From: JBOHDX01 sp050700835
GTDB taxonomy: Bacteria > Actinomycetota > Actinomycetes > Propionibacteriales > Nocardioidaceae
NCBI GenBank assembly: GCA_050700835.1
Contig: JBOHDX010000026.1
Location: forward strand, 31,715-95,714
Reading direction: 5' to 3'
DNA length: 64,000 nucleotides
In this document: in pieces, positions 25,914 through 34,371 of the stretch
Layout: each line of letters opens with the position of its first letter
How positions within the stretch are numbered: position 1 is the stretch's first letter
Notes under the pieces: generated by a model
What the model saw: only the letters and a program-made list of their open reading frames with translations
Told to the model about the DNA's origin: nothing
Databases searched by the model: none
Translations under genes and position numbers: made by a program

Positions 25914-27113
25914 ATGCGATTCGACGTGGACAGGGTCCGGTCGTTCTTCCCGGCTCTCGACGAGGGCGTCGCACACTTCGACGGCCCGGGGGGCTCCCAG
26001 GCACCGGCGAGCGTCGGCCGCGCGATCGCCGACGCCCTCTGCTCGCCGATCGCCAACCGGGACCGAGTCACGGCGGCCGAGCGGCGCGCGGACGACATCG
26101 TGACGGAGTCGCGACGAGCGGTTGCGGACCTGCTGGGTTGTCGGCCCGAAGGCGTCGTCTTCGGGCGGTCGATGACCCAGCTGACGTACGACGTGTCGAG
26201 GGCGCTCGCCAAGCAGTGGCGTGCAGGAGACGAGCTTGTCGTCACTCGCCTGGATCACGACGCCAACATCCGTCCCTGGGTGCAGGCAGCGGCCGCCGTT
26301 GGTGCGACGGTGCGCTGGGTCGAGTTTGACAAGGACAGTGCCGAGCTGGCGACGGACGACGTCAGGAGTGCCCTGACCGACCGCACTCGTCTGGTCGCGG
26401 TCACCGGTGCTTCGAACCTGCTCGGGACCAGACCGGACGTCGCCGCCATCACCGCGGCGGCACATGAGGCTGGCGCGCTCACCTACGTGGACGGAGTGCA
26501 CGTGACCCCGCATGCGCCCGTGGATGTGACGGCTCTCGGCGCCGACTTCTACGCCTGCTCGCCGTACAAGTTCTTCGGCCCGCACATCGGCCTCGTCGTG
26601 GCCGAGCCCTCGCTGTGGGGCACCGTTCGGCCCGACAAGCTGCTGCCGGCCGACGATGCGGTGCCCGAGCGGTTCGAGCTGGGCACGCTGCCGTACGAGA
26701 TCCTCGCCGGAGTGACGGCGACCGTCGACTTCATCGCTGGTCTCGTGCCCACCGACGGCGACCGACGGGCGCGGGTGCTGTCGTCGATGACCGCCGTCGA
26801 GCAGCACGAGGATCGGTTGTGCGCGCGGCTCCTCAACGGCCTGCGCGACATCCGCGGGGTCGAGCTGCACGGCTACCCGAGGCACCACACTCCTACCGTG
26901 CTGTTCTCGGTCCGCGACCGGCCGCCGCGGGCGATCCATCAGGCGCTGGCGGAGCGCGGGGTCAACGCGCCTGCGGGCAGCTTCTACGCGATCGAGGCCG
27001 CCCGCTGGACGGGCCTCGGAGACGCCGGCGCGGTGCGAGCCGGTCTTGCGCCCTACACGAACGACCCCGACGTGGACCGGCTGCTCGCCGGCGTCGCGGA
27101 GGTCGCGGGGTGA
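25914..27113 (+). CDS. Cysteine desulfurase-like class-V aminotransferase
   Basis: PLP enzyme of 399 residues. The N-terminus FFPALDEGVAHFDGPGGSQAP and the PLP-lysine motif FYACSPYKFFGPHIGLVVAE place it in the cysteine-desulfurase-like subfamily of class-V aminotransferases (NifS/SufS relatives). YVDGVHVTPHAPVDV carries the PLP-ring Asp. I see no clear mobile-loop active-site Cys near the C-terminus, so true desulfurase activity is not shown. The ATG follows GCAGGAT. It overlaps the SDR gene by 4 nt (GTGA), so the two probably act together, role unknown. Confidence 0.85.
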   Translation: MRFDVDRVRSFFPALDEGVAHFDGPGGSQAPASVGRAIADALCSPIANRDRVTAAERRADDIVTESRRAVADLLGCRPEGVVFGRSMTQLTYDVSRALAKQWRAGDELVVTRLDHDANIRPWVQAAAAVGATVRWVEFDKDSAELATDDVRSALTDRTRLVAVTGASNLLGTRPDVAAITAAAHEAGALTYVDGVHVTPHAPVDVTALGADFYACSPYKFFGPHIGLVVAEPSLWGTVRPDKLLPADDAVPERFELGTLPYEILAGVTATVDFIAGLVPTDGDRRARVLSSMTAVEQHEDRLCARLLNGLRDIRGVELHGYPRHHTPTVLFSVRDRPPRAIHQALAERGVNAPAGSFYAIEAARWTGLGDAGAVRAGLAPYTNDPDVDRLLAGVAEVAG

Positions 27114-27859
27114 GCCGGGCGGTGCTCGTCACCGGAGCCTCGCGCGGCATCGGCCGCGCCATCGCCGCGGCGTTCGCGAAGCAGGGCGACCGGGTCGCGG
27201 TCCACTACGGCTCGTCCGCCCAAGAGGCGGACCGCGTGGTCAACGCACTCCCCGGTGACGGACACGTCAGCGTGCAGGCCGAGATGTCCGACCCGGACCA
27301 GGTACGCCGGGCAGTCGATGCCGCGGCAGAGGGCCTCGGCGGGTTGGACGTCCTCGTCAACAACGCCGGGATATTCACCGCGCATCCGCCGGTGACGACG
27401 TCGTACTCGGAGTGGCAGAAGGCCTGGGCGCAGACCCTTGGCGTCAACCTGCTGGGCGCCGCCAACGCCATGCACTGCGCCACCCGTCACCTGATCGGCT
27501 CGGGCGGTGGCGCGATCGTCAACGTCTCCAGTCGTGGGGCGTTCCGCGGCGAGCCGGACAGCCCGGCCTACGGCGCGTCGAAGGCGGCCCTGAACGCGCT
27601 TGGGCAGTCGATGGCCATCGCGCTGGCGCCGCATGGGATCACCGTCGCGATGGTGGCACCGGGTTTCGTCCAGACCGACATGGCCCGCTCCACTCTCACC
27701 GGACCTCATGGCGACGCGGTGCGCGCCCAGTCCCCGTTCGGCCGAGTGGCGACCCCGGAGGAGGTAGCGTCGGCGGTCGTCTGGCTGGCCTCGCCCGGTG
27801 CCCGTTTCGCCAGCGGCACGATCATCGACGTGAATGGCGCGTCGTACCTCCGCAGCTGA
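27110..27859 (+). CDS. Short-chain dehydrogenase/reductase
   Basis: NAD(P)-dependent oxidoreductase of 249 residues with all classical SDR motifs: cofactor loop TGASRGIGRAIA (residues 8-19), NNAG (about 84-87), catalytic Ser in VNVSSRGAF, and the YGASK tetrad (Tyr and Lys about 150-154). C-terminal IDVNGASYLRS is typical of FabG-like members. The GTG start at 27110 overlaps the upstream stop, fixing the start. The substrate is unknown; a carbonyl or 3-oxoacyl substrate is possible. Confidence 0.9.
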   Translation: MSRAVLVTGASRGIGRAIAAAFAKQGDRVAVHYGSSAQEADRVVNALPGDGHVSVQAEMSDPDQVRRAVDAAAEGLGGLDVLVNNAGIFTAHPPVTTSYSEWQKAWAQTLGVNLLGAANAMHCATRHLIGSGGGAIVNVSSRGAFRGEPDSPAYGASKAALNALGQSMAIALAPHGITVAMVAPGFVQTDMARSTLTGPHGDAVRAQSPFGRVATPEEVASAVVWLASPGARFASGTIIDVNGASYLRS

Positions 27860-28381
27860 CCAGCATCCGCAGCCGGCGACAGGGCCAGCTAGCACGTGGC
27901 TAGCGCACACACTTACGAGATGCCCTTCGTGACGGTGAGGAACGGACCTTCGAACAGCCCGATTCTCCCGCCACGCAAGGGCATCCTCGCTCTACGCCAC
28001 GCTCACCATCCCAAGCTCATCGGGTATCAGGGCTGAATCAACCAGACTCACCGGAGGCCCTCATACAGACCGCGTGACCGAGACGTGTCTCAGACTGCTT
28101 GACAACTTCTGATCACGGACGTACTACTGCATCGATGCTGGGCTGCGTGGCCCAGTTGAACGCCAACTACCCCCGAGAATATCCAAGCGGGTATTGGCTT
28201 TGTGTGGCAAACACCAACTACTGGTACTGGCCCGGAGCTGCCTGTGCCCATGTGCACTCCTAGTAGCCAGTCAGACAATCATTTGCGGAACCGTAGATGG
28301 CGGCTTCGGCATTGCAGGCTACCTGTTTACCGCCTGGAGTCAGCGTCCTTGGGGCAGCCGTCGGTGTACGTTAGTGGCGGG
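27860..28381. other. Long intergenic stretch with no convincing gene
   Basis: About 520 bp between the SDR gene and the orphan gene at 28382. It is visibly more AT-rich than the surroundings, and short open frames in it show no family resemblance. Only a promoter-like pair near 28099-28127 was noticed. It reads as the left part of an accessory pocket that continues to the IS1380 remnant. Confidence 0.6.
28099..28127 (+). promoter_or_regulatory. Weak sigma-70-like promoter candidate
   Basis: TTGACA (28099-28104), 17-nt spacer, then TACTAC (28122-28127). The first hexamer is perfect but the second lacks the final T. It could drive the orphan gene downstream, about 255 bp away. Confidence 0.25.
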
Positions 28382-28765
28382 ATGTCCGGGGACGACTTTA
28401 ATGCCACGCAGGCATCGCTGGATTATCATGAGGGTTCGCGAGTGTTGATTGTGATGAGCACGCCCCAGTCCAGCGTTTGGCACGAGGGCCACGCACTCCA
28501 CTACCTTCTCCAGCTCCCATCTGCCCCGAACGAACAGATGGCGCACTGCGTGTCTGCTTCGCTGGATACCGTGGGGGAATGGCCGCTGATGGACATTTAT
28601 ATTGGCGGCGCGCTAATTCGGGCTAGTGTGTTCCAGTCGGAATCACGGTGGCTAGCTACCTCGAAGGTTCCGGGCCAAGGCACGCGACTGCAGATCTTTG
28701 CGGTCGATATCGCACCGGAAGATGCTTGCCACTTTCATCGGACGCTCGCGGTTGAGCTTAGCTGA
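28382..28765 (+). CDS. Hypothetical protein (orphan, low GC)
   Basis: 127 residues, no family recognised. The ATG at 28382 has GGCGGG just upstream; an in-frame GTG at 28364 is an alternative, and the frame stays open upstream to 28202. The protein has a mixed alpha/beta look (SRVLIVMSTPQSS, PLMDIYIGGALIRASVF, GTRLQIFAVDIAPEDACHF) with no signal peptide or membrane helix. Base composition and codon use are less GC-biased than the neighbours, and it adjoins a transposase remnant, so recent transfer is likely. It may be a small immunity or accessory protein, but nothing in the sequence shows this. Confidence 0.5.
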   Translation: MSGDDFNATQASLDYHEGSRVLIVMSTPQSSVWHEGHALHYLLQLPSAPNEQMAHCVSASLDTVGEWPLMDIYIGGALIRASVFQSESRWLATSKVPGQGTRLQIFAVDIAPEDACHFHRTLAVELS

Positions 28766-29156
28766 CCAGCTCACACCCGGAGTTGAGTCCAGGGAACTGG
28801 CCGAGTGCACCGGCCTGGTCGACGCGGTGACCCCGGCGTTGGCTGACAGCTACCGCGGTCCCTGGGTCCATGCCCCGGGGCGGGTGTTCACCGATCTCGC
28901 GGTTGCGGTCGCCGACGGCGCGGACGCCACCACCGGTATCGCCGTGCTTGGGGATCGTAAGGACCTCCACGGCCCGGTCGCCTCGATGCCCACCACATGG
29001 CGGGTTCTGGACGAGGCCGACGCCGTACACCTCCCCGCGCTGCGGACAGCGCACGCCCTGGCACGGGAACGGGCGTGGGCCTGGTGGGGTGTGCACCCAT
29101 CGCCGTTCGGTCCCGGACGCCGACTGTTCCACGTAACCGGCTCGCGCCGGAGTCGT
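28755..29156 (+). pseudogene. IS1380-family transposase remnant (N-terminal part)
   Basis: An open stretch of about 130 codons resembles the N-terminal region of IS1380-type DDE transposases: RELAECTGLVDAVTPALADS, FTDLAVAVADGADATTGIAV, then LHGPVASMPTTWRVLDEADA. The intact transposases are about 450 residues or more; everything after about residue 130, including the DDE catalytic core, is missing, and the reading ends at a stop at 29157. There is no proper start codon. No terminal inverted repeats were recognised. It is the scar of an old insertion, directly upstream of the BNR-repeat gene. Confidence 0.7.
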
Positions 29157-29228
29157 TGACCAGATTCGGGAGTCGTTTCCCCACAAACTGGAGCCGGCCA
29201 CACGGTCGATGACCGCACTGGAGCGTCG

Positions 29229-31493
29229 ATGAACCGACGGACAGTCCTCGCATCCCTCGCGGCAGCGGCTTTGGCCGCTGCGATCGGCGGGTCGGGTTCT
29301 GCGCTTGGCGCAGCCGATCGAGCGTATCCCGGACCAGGGCAGCACCCAGGTGCGTCACCACTCGGGTTCGGCCTACACTCCGTGGTCGACAACTTCCGGC
29401 CCGGTTTCGAGCCGGACGTGGCGGTGGACCCGCGCACCGGGCAGACCTACAACAGCGAACCGTTCGGTTTCTCCACGACTCAGTCGTTCGTGTGGCGCTC
29501 GGACGATCAGCGCCGCAGCTTCCACTTGGCCGAGGGCAACGTGGCGGGCAAGACAAGCACCTGCGTGGGCGGCGGCGACTCTGAGCTGAAGGTCGACCCG
29601 GTCGACGGCGACCTGTACTTCGTGGACCTGCAAGGCCTGACGAACTTCACCGCCTCCAGGTCGACCGACCACGGCAAGACCTGGCAGACCAGCTGCACCT
29701 CCGTCAACGGCACGGGGGTGGACCGGCAGTGGCTGGGCATCGACACGAACGGCGGTAGCACAGCCGTGGGGGGCGGGGCGCACGACGGCCGGCTGTACCT
29801 GGACTACGACAACGTCGAGCAGAACACCGACACCGGCAGCGGGGGGCAGAACACGCTGGGCAACCAGCTGGTGATGAACGAGTCGCTCGACGGCGTGCAC
29901 TACGGCGCGAACTGCGCCACGCCGGGAGCACCCTGCCCGCTGCCCCCCGCGGTGATCAGCGCTGACGAGGGCATCCCCGGCAACATCGTGGTGAACGATG
30001 TCGCGGGCAGCCGGTACCAGCACGCGGTGTACGCGATCCACACCGGGTCGCTGGGCAACTCGGTGATCGTGTCGGCCTGCCGGGGCGCCGAGGGCGACAC
30101 CGACGCCGCACAGGTTGCTGCTGACTGCACCGATCCGACCAAGACCCGGCCCGACACCGGGCGGGTCAACGAGTTCTGGCACGACTCCTTCCCCCGCCCA
30201 GCCGGGAACTTCACGACGGGCAACCTGTTCGCCTCCCTGGCGATCGATCGGGCGGGCAACCTGTACGCGGTGTGGTCGCAGTACCCGACCGCGAGCGCCG
30301 GCAGCACCGCCCCCATCGGTCCCGGCGCGGTCTACCTCGCCGTGTCCACCGACGGTGCGCAGCACTGGAGCCGCCCCACGCGCGTGTCTCCAGCGGGACT
30401 GCCCAACAGTGTGATGCCGTGGGTGACCGCCGGTTCGGCGGGACGAGTCGCGATCGCGTTCGAAGGGGCGCCGCAGGCGACCAACGCCCACGGACAGTAC
30501 GGCCCGGACACCTTGGACAACGGGACCTGGAACGTGTACCTGGCGCAGAGCACCAACGCCACCTCGACGCAGCCGTCCTTCCAGCTGGCCAAGGTCAGCG
30601 ACCACCAGAACAAGTACGGCACCATCTCCACCCAGGGGTTGGGTGGCTCCCCCGACCGCAGCCTCGGCGACTTCCTTCAGGTCACGTCGGGAACGGCCGG
30701 TCAGGCCGTGGTGTCGTACGTCGATGACACCTCCGCCGATCGCAACGGCGACACCTGCGGCGGTTGCGGGCAGACCCCGCCGGAGGCTGCCGGTCCGACC
30801 ATCATCGCGACCCAGGACTCCGGCCCGAGTCTGTATGCCTCGCACGGCACCCTGACTCCGCGGACGAGCGATGCAGCGACCGCCTCGGTCACGGACGCCA
30901 CCGGCGATGGCTACTACGCCTCAGCCGGGCGTGCCACTGCGGGCAGCGCCAATCTCGATGTCACCGCGGTCCGGGTCCAGCAGGTCCATCAGCGGTTGAA
31001 GATCAGCATGAGCACCGCGGACGACAACCTCGCCCATGATCTCGCGGTCGACCCGACCCTCGGCGGCGACGTCGGAGAGTGGCTGGTGCGCTGGGCCGCC
31101 CCCGCCTACCACAAGCCCAACGGCAACGGCGGCTTCAACGGCGACGGCAACATCTTCTACGCCGGGATGGAATCCGTGCGAGGGGGCCCGCCGGCGTTCT
31201 ACACCGGCAGCACCGGCTCCATCAACACCACGCACCCGAAGTACTTCACCTACCCGATGACCACCACGGTCCCCGGCAGCATTACCGGCAACTCCATCAA
31301 CTGGTGGGTACCGCTCAGGGACATCGGCAGCCCAGCCGCCGGCGACGAGCTCTACAGCGTCACCGGATTCACGGACACCCAGGCGTACTCGAACCTGAAG
31401 GGAACGCCAGTCGGTGGTCAGGGCCAGGTCGGTGACGAGAACATTCCCAACCTGATCGACGCCGCACCGCCACTCACGTTCACCGCGAACTGA
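29229..31493 (+). CDS. Secreted BNR/sialidase-like beta-propeller protein
   Basis: 754 residues. The N-terminal signal peptide (MNRRTVLASLAAAALAAAIG, cleavage near residue 29) indicates export. The body (about 50-520) has repeated Asp-box-like motifs of the sialidase/BNR propeller type: SRSTDHGKTWQTS, STDGAQHWSRPTRVS, and related FVWRSDDQRRSF. The C-terminal part (about 550-754) looks like a separate beta-sandwich domain. I do not see the catalytic Arg triad or nucleophile set of a true sialidase with confidence, so enzymatic activity is open; binding or structural roles are possible. ATG 29229 has GGAG 5 nt upstream. It lies beside an IS1380 remnant. Confidence 0.72.
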   Translation: MNRRTVLASLAAAALAAAIGGSGSALGAADRAYPGPGQHPGASPLGFGLHSVVDNFRPGFEPDVAVDPRTGQTYNSEPFGFSTTQSFVWRSDDQRRSFHLAEGNVAGKTSTCVGGGDSELKVDPVDGDLYFVDLQGLTNFTASRSTDHGKTWQTSCTSVNGTGVDRQWLGIDTNGGSTAVGGGAHDGRLYLDYDNVEQNTDTGSGGQNTLGNQLVMNESLDGVHYGANCATPGAPCPLPPAVISADEGIPGNIVVNDVAGSRYQHAVYAIHTGSLGNSVIVSACRGAEGDTDAAQVAADCTDPTKTRPDTGRVNEFWHDSFPRPAGNFTTGNLFASLAIDRAGNLYAVWSQYPTASAGSTAPIGPGAVYLAVSTDGAQHWSRPTRVSPAGLPNSVMPWVTAGSAGRVAIAFEGAPQATNAHGQYGPDTLDNGTWNVYLAQSTNATSTQPSFQLAKVSDHQNKYGTISTQGLGGSPDRSLGDFLQVTSGTAGQAVVSYVDDTSADRNGDTCGGCGQTPPEAAGPTIIATQDSGPSLYASHGTLTPRTSDAATASVTDATGDGYYASAGRATAGSANLDVTAVRVQQVHQRLKISMSTADDNLAHDLAVDPTLGGDVGEWLVRWAAPAYHKPNGNGGFNGDGNIFYAGMESVRGGPPAFYTGSTGSINTTHPKYFTYPMTTTVPGSITGNSINWWVPLRDIGSPAAGDELYSVTGFTDTQAYSNLKGTPVGGQGQVGDENIPNLIDAAPPLTFTAN

Positions 31494-31500
31494 CGCCAAG

Positions 31501-31566
31501 CACCATCTGGGCACGATCTGGGCACGATCTGGGCACGACCTGGGCACGACCTGGGCACGACCTGGC
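31501..31566. repeat. 11-bp tandem repeat, six units
   Basis: Six consecutive 11-bp units CACGAYCTGGG (first unit CACCATCTGGG), starting at 31501, 31512, 31523, 31534, 31545 and 31556. The array sits 7 bp after the BNR-protein stop and in the convergent gap before the hemB stop. Confidence 0.9.
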
Positions 31567-31628
31567 CGTGCCAGCGGCAACGCCACCGACGTCGATTGGC
31601 CCGCGGGTCGAGAAGCTTTGCAGTGCGG

Positions 31629-32612
31629 CTACGTCCCCGCGTCGAGCCAGCCGGCGGCCTCGGTTGCCCAGTACGTCAGCACGATGTCGGCGCCCGCCCG
31701 GCGGATCGAGGTCAGCGCTTCGAGGATGGCCCGCTCACGCTCGATCCAGCCGCGGGCCGCGGCAGCCTCGATCATGGAGTACTCCCCGGACACGTTGTAG
31801 GCCGCGACGGGCACGTCGACGGCCTCACGGACGTCGCGGACCAGATCGAGGTAGCCCAGCGCCGGCTTGACCATGACGACGTCTGCGCCCTCATTGACGT
31901 CGAGCAGCGCCTCGCGTACGGCCTCGCGGGCGTTGGCCGGATCCTGCTGGTACGTCCGCCGATCCCCCTGCAGTGTGGAGTCGACGGCCTCCCGGAAGGG
32001 ACCGTAGAACGCGGACGCATACTTCGCGGAGTAGGCCAGGACAGCCGTGTCGAGGTGCCCGGCGTCGTCGAGCGCGGACCGGATGGCGGCCACCTGACCG
32101 TCCATCATGCCGCTCGGCCCCAGCATGTGCGCGCCGGCGCCGGCCTGGGCGACTGCCATGTCGGCGTAGACGGCGAGCGTTGCGTCGTTGTCCACCCGGC
32201 CGGCGGCATCCAGCACCCCGCAGTGCCCGTGGTCGGTGAACTCGTCGAGGCAGAGGTCGCTCATGACGACGAGCGCGTCACCGACCTCGGCGACGGCATC
32301 GCCGATCGCCACGTTGAGGATGCCCTGGGGATCGAGCCCGCCCGATCCCGTCGCGTCCTTGCGGGTCGGCACACCGAACAGCATCACCCCGCCGAGACCG
32401 GCGGCGGCGGCCTCGGCCACCGCGCGCCGAGCAGACGCCCGGCTGTGCTGCACGACGCCCGGCATCGACCCGATCGAGACCGGCTCGGTCACACCCTCGC
32501 GGACGAACAATGGCAGCACCAACTGTCGTTGCTGCAACGACGTCTCGCCGACCAGCCGGCGCACGGCCGCCGACGTGCGCAGCCGGCGCGGCCGTGACTG
32601 GGGGAATCCCAC
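31629..32612 (-). CDS. hemB: Delta-aminolevulinic acid dehydratase (porphobilinogen synthase)
   Basis: Condenses two 5-aminolevulinates to porphobilinogen. 327 residues. Both Schiff-base lysines are visible: K197 in LAYSAKYASAFYGPF and K249 in VVMVKPALGYLDLV. The metal loop reads SDLCLDEFTDHGHCG with C121 and C131 but Asp at the middle position, so the classical three-Cys zinc site is not complete. SGEYSMI near 285 is conserved. The GTG start is 7 bp after the cobA-hemD stop, within the rex-hem operon. Confidence 0.96.
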   Translation of the reverse strand: MGFPQSRPRRLRTSAAVRRLVGETSLQQRQLVLPLFVREGVTEPVSIGSMPGVVQHSRASARRAVAEAAAAGLGGVMLFGVPTRKDATGSGGLDPQGILNVAIGDAVAEVGDALVVMSDLCLDEFTDHGHCGVLDAAGRVDNDATLAVYADMAVAQAGAGAHMLGPSGMMDGQVAAIRSALDDAGHLDTAVLAYSAKYASAFYGPFREAVDSTLQGDRRTYQQDPANAREAVREALLDVNEGADVVMVKPALGYLDLVRDVREAVDVPVAAYNVSGEYSMIEAAAARGWIERERAILEALTSIRRAGADIVLTYWATEAAGWLDAGT

Positions 32613-32619
32613 GGCCGGC

Positions 32620-34371
32620 TCAGGTCGCCCTGCGCCGGACAGTGGGACGCCGCTGTGACGGCCTGGTCACCTCGTCGCCCGCCTCGACCAGGGACAGCGC
32701 GCGACGGGCCGCGAAGTCGGCCAGGGCCTCGGCCAACTGCTCCACCGACGGCTGGTCGGCCATCACGTCGACTCGCAGTCCGTGCTCCTCGGCGGTCTTG
32801 ACGGTCGCGGGACCGATGCACGCGATGACGGTGCCGGCGTGCGGCTTGCCGGCGATGCCGACGAGGTTGCGCACGGTCGAGGACGACGTGAACACGACCG
32901 CGTCGAACTTGCCCGACTTGATCGCCTCACGCGTGGGCGCTGGCGGCGGGGCCGCCCGGACGGTGCGGTAGGCCGTGACGTCATCGACCTCCCAACCCAG
33001 CTCGATCAGCCCGGCGACCAGCGTCTCGGTTGCGATGTCGGCCCGGGGCAGGAATACCCGGTTGATCGGGTCCAGCAGCTCGTCGAACGGCGGCCAGTCC
33101 TCCAGCAGCCCGCGCGCCGACTGCTCCCCGCTCGGCACCAGATCGGGCCGGATCCCCCAGGTGAGCATGGCGTCCGCGGTCTTGTCACCGACCGCGGCGA
33201 TCTTGAGCCCGGAGAACGCGCGGGCGTCCAGACCGTACTCATCGAACTTCTCGTGAACCGCTTTGACCGCGTTGACCGACGTGAACGCGACCCACTCGTA
33301 GCGGCCTTCGACCAGGCCGCGGATCGCCTTGTCCATCTGCTGAGGGTTGCGTGGCGGCTCGACGGAGATGGTCGGAACCTCCTCGGGCACGGCACCGTAG
33401 TCGCGCAGTCGGGACGAGAGGCCACCGGCCTGGTCCTTGGTACGCGGGACCAGAACCCGCCAGCCGAACAACGGCTTGGTCTCGAACCATGACAGTGACG
33501 CGCGGGCCTCGACCACGTCGCCGACGACGGTGACCACGGGCGGGGCGATCCGTGCGGCCTTGGCATCGGCGCCGATCGAATCCAACGTCGACACGAGGGT
33601 GGACTGTGCGGTGGTGGTGCCGACGCGGGTCATCGCGACGGGCGTGAGCGGGTCGCGCCCGGCCGCGAGCAAGGCGGCGGCGATGTCGCCGATGTGGCGA
33701 GCGGCGGACAGCAGCACAAGGGTCCGGTCGTCCCCGTAGCGGGACCAGTCGATCCTCGACTCGGCCACGTTGACCACCGCGATCTCGCGCTTGGTGCGAG
33801 TCGTCAGTGGGATCCCGGCGTAGGTGGGCACTGCGCTCATCGCGGACACCCCGGGCACCACCTCGAAGCTCAGCCCGGCCTTGCGGCAGGCCGCAGCCTC
33901 CTCCGGACCGGTGGCGTAGGTGAACGGGTCACCGATCAGCAACCGGACCACCCGGGCACCCGTCTTGGCGTGCCGCACGACGAGCCTCGACCTCGCGGCG
34001 TGGGTCAGCGGGGCGCCGTCGTCGCCGAAGCCTCCGTCGACGACCTCGACGCCGGGCAGACCCGACGACACCGTCTCGTCCGGGAGGCAGATGCCGCGCA
34101 CCTGCGCCACGAGGGAGACGTGGTCGGGCTGCTCGATGATCACGACGTCCGCGTCGCGGATGAGCTCGGATGCCCGCACGGTCAGCAGCCCGGCGTCACC
34201 AGGCCCGGCGCCGACGAAGCTGACGTGTCCCGCCGGGCGTACCTGCCTGCGAGGTGCCTTGTCGGTAACCGGCACGGTGGCACGCGACTTGGTGGTGCGG
34301 GTCTTGCCGGTGACGGTGGAGGCGGTCACTTCGTTCTTCTTCCTGGTCTGCCGGAGCGGTCGTGCGGTCAT
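32620..34371 (-). CDS. hemD: Fused uroporphyrinogen-III C-methyltransferase / uroporphyrinogen-III synthase
   Basis: Bifunctional protein of 583 residues, the usual actinobacterial CobA-HemD fusion. The N-terminal half (about 45-285) is a SAM methyltransferase: VSFVGAGPGDAGLLTVRASE, VVRLLIGDPFTYATGPEEA, PGVSAMSAVPTYAGIPLTTR. The C-terminal half (about 300-560) is HemD: GWRVLVPRTKDQAGGLSSRL, VAFTSVNAVKAVHEKF, FDAVVFTSSSTVRNLVG. It therefore sits at the branch of heme versus siroheme/cobalamin. The ATG overlaps the hemC stop by 4 nt. The first 40 residues are basic and low in complexity. Confidence 0.94.
   Translation of the reverse strand: MTARPLRQTRKKNEVTASTVTGKTRTTKSRATVPVTDKAPRRQVRPAGHVSFVGAGPGDAGLLTVRASELIRDADVVIIEQPDHVSLVAQVRGICLPDETVSSGLPGVEVVDGGFGDDGAPLTHAARSRLVVRHAKTGARVVRLLIGDPFTYATGPEEAAACRKAGLSFEVVPGVSAMSAVPTYAGIPLTTRTKREIAVVNVAESRIDWSRYGDDRTLVLLSAARHIGDIAAALLAAGRDPLTPVAMTRVGTTTAQSTLVSTLDSIGADAKAARIAPPVVTVVGDVVEARASLSWFETKPLFGWRVLVPRTKDQAGGLSSRLRDYGAVPEEVPTISVEPPRNPQQMDKAIRGLVEGRYEWVAFTSVNAVKAVHEKFDEYGLDARAFSGLKIAAVGDKTADAMLTWGIRPDLVPSGEQSARGLLEDWPPFDELLDPINRVFLPRADIATETLVAGLIELGWEVDDVTAYRTVRAAPPPAPTREAIKSGKFDAVVFTSSSTVRNLVGIAGKPHAGTVIACIGPATVKTAEEHGLRVDVMADQPSVEQLAEALADFAARRALSLVEAGDEVTRPSQRRPTVRRRAT

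Noticed and set aside
28698..29159. Intact gene over the IS1380-like frame
   Set aside because: Its first residues come from the end of the orphan gene in another phase, and the transposase similarity stops after about 130 residues with no catalytic core; treated as a remnant.
29229..31493. Bona fide sialidase
   Set aside because: Asp-box-like motifs are present, but I could not locate the catalytic arginine triad and nucleophile with confidence, so only a propeller-like description is given.
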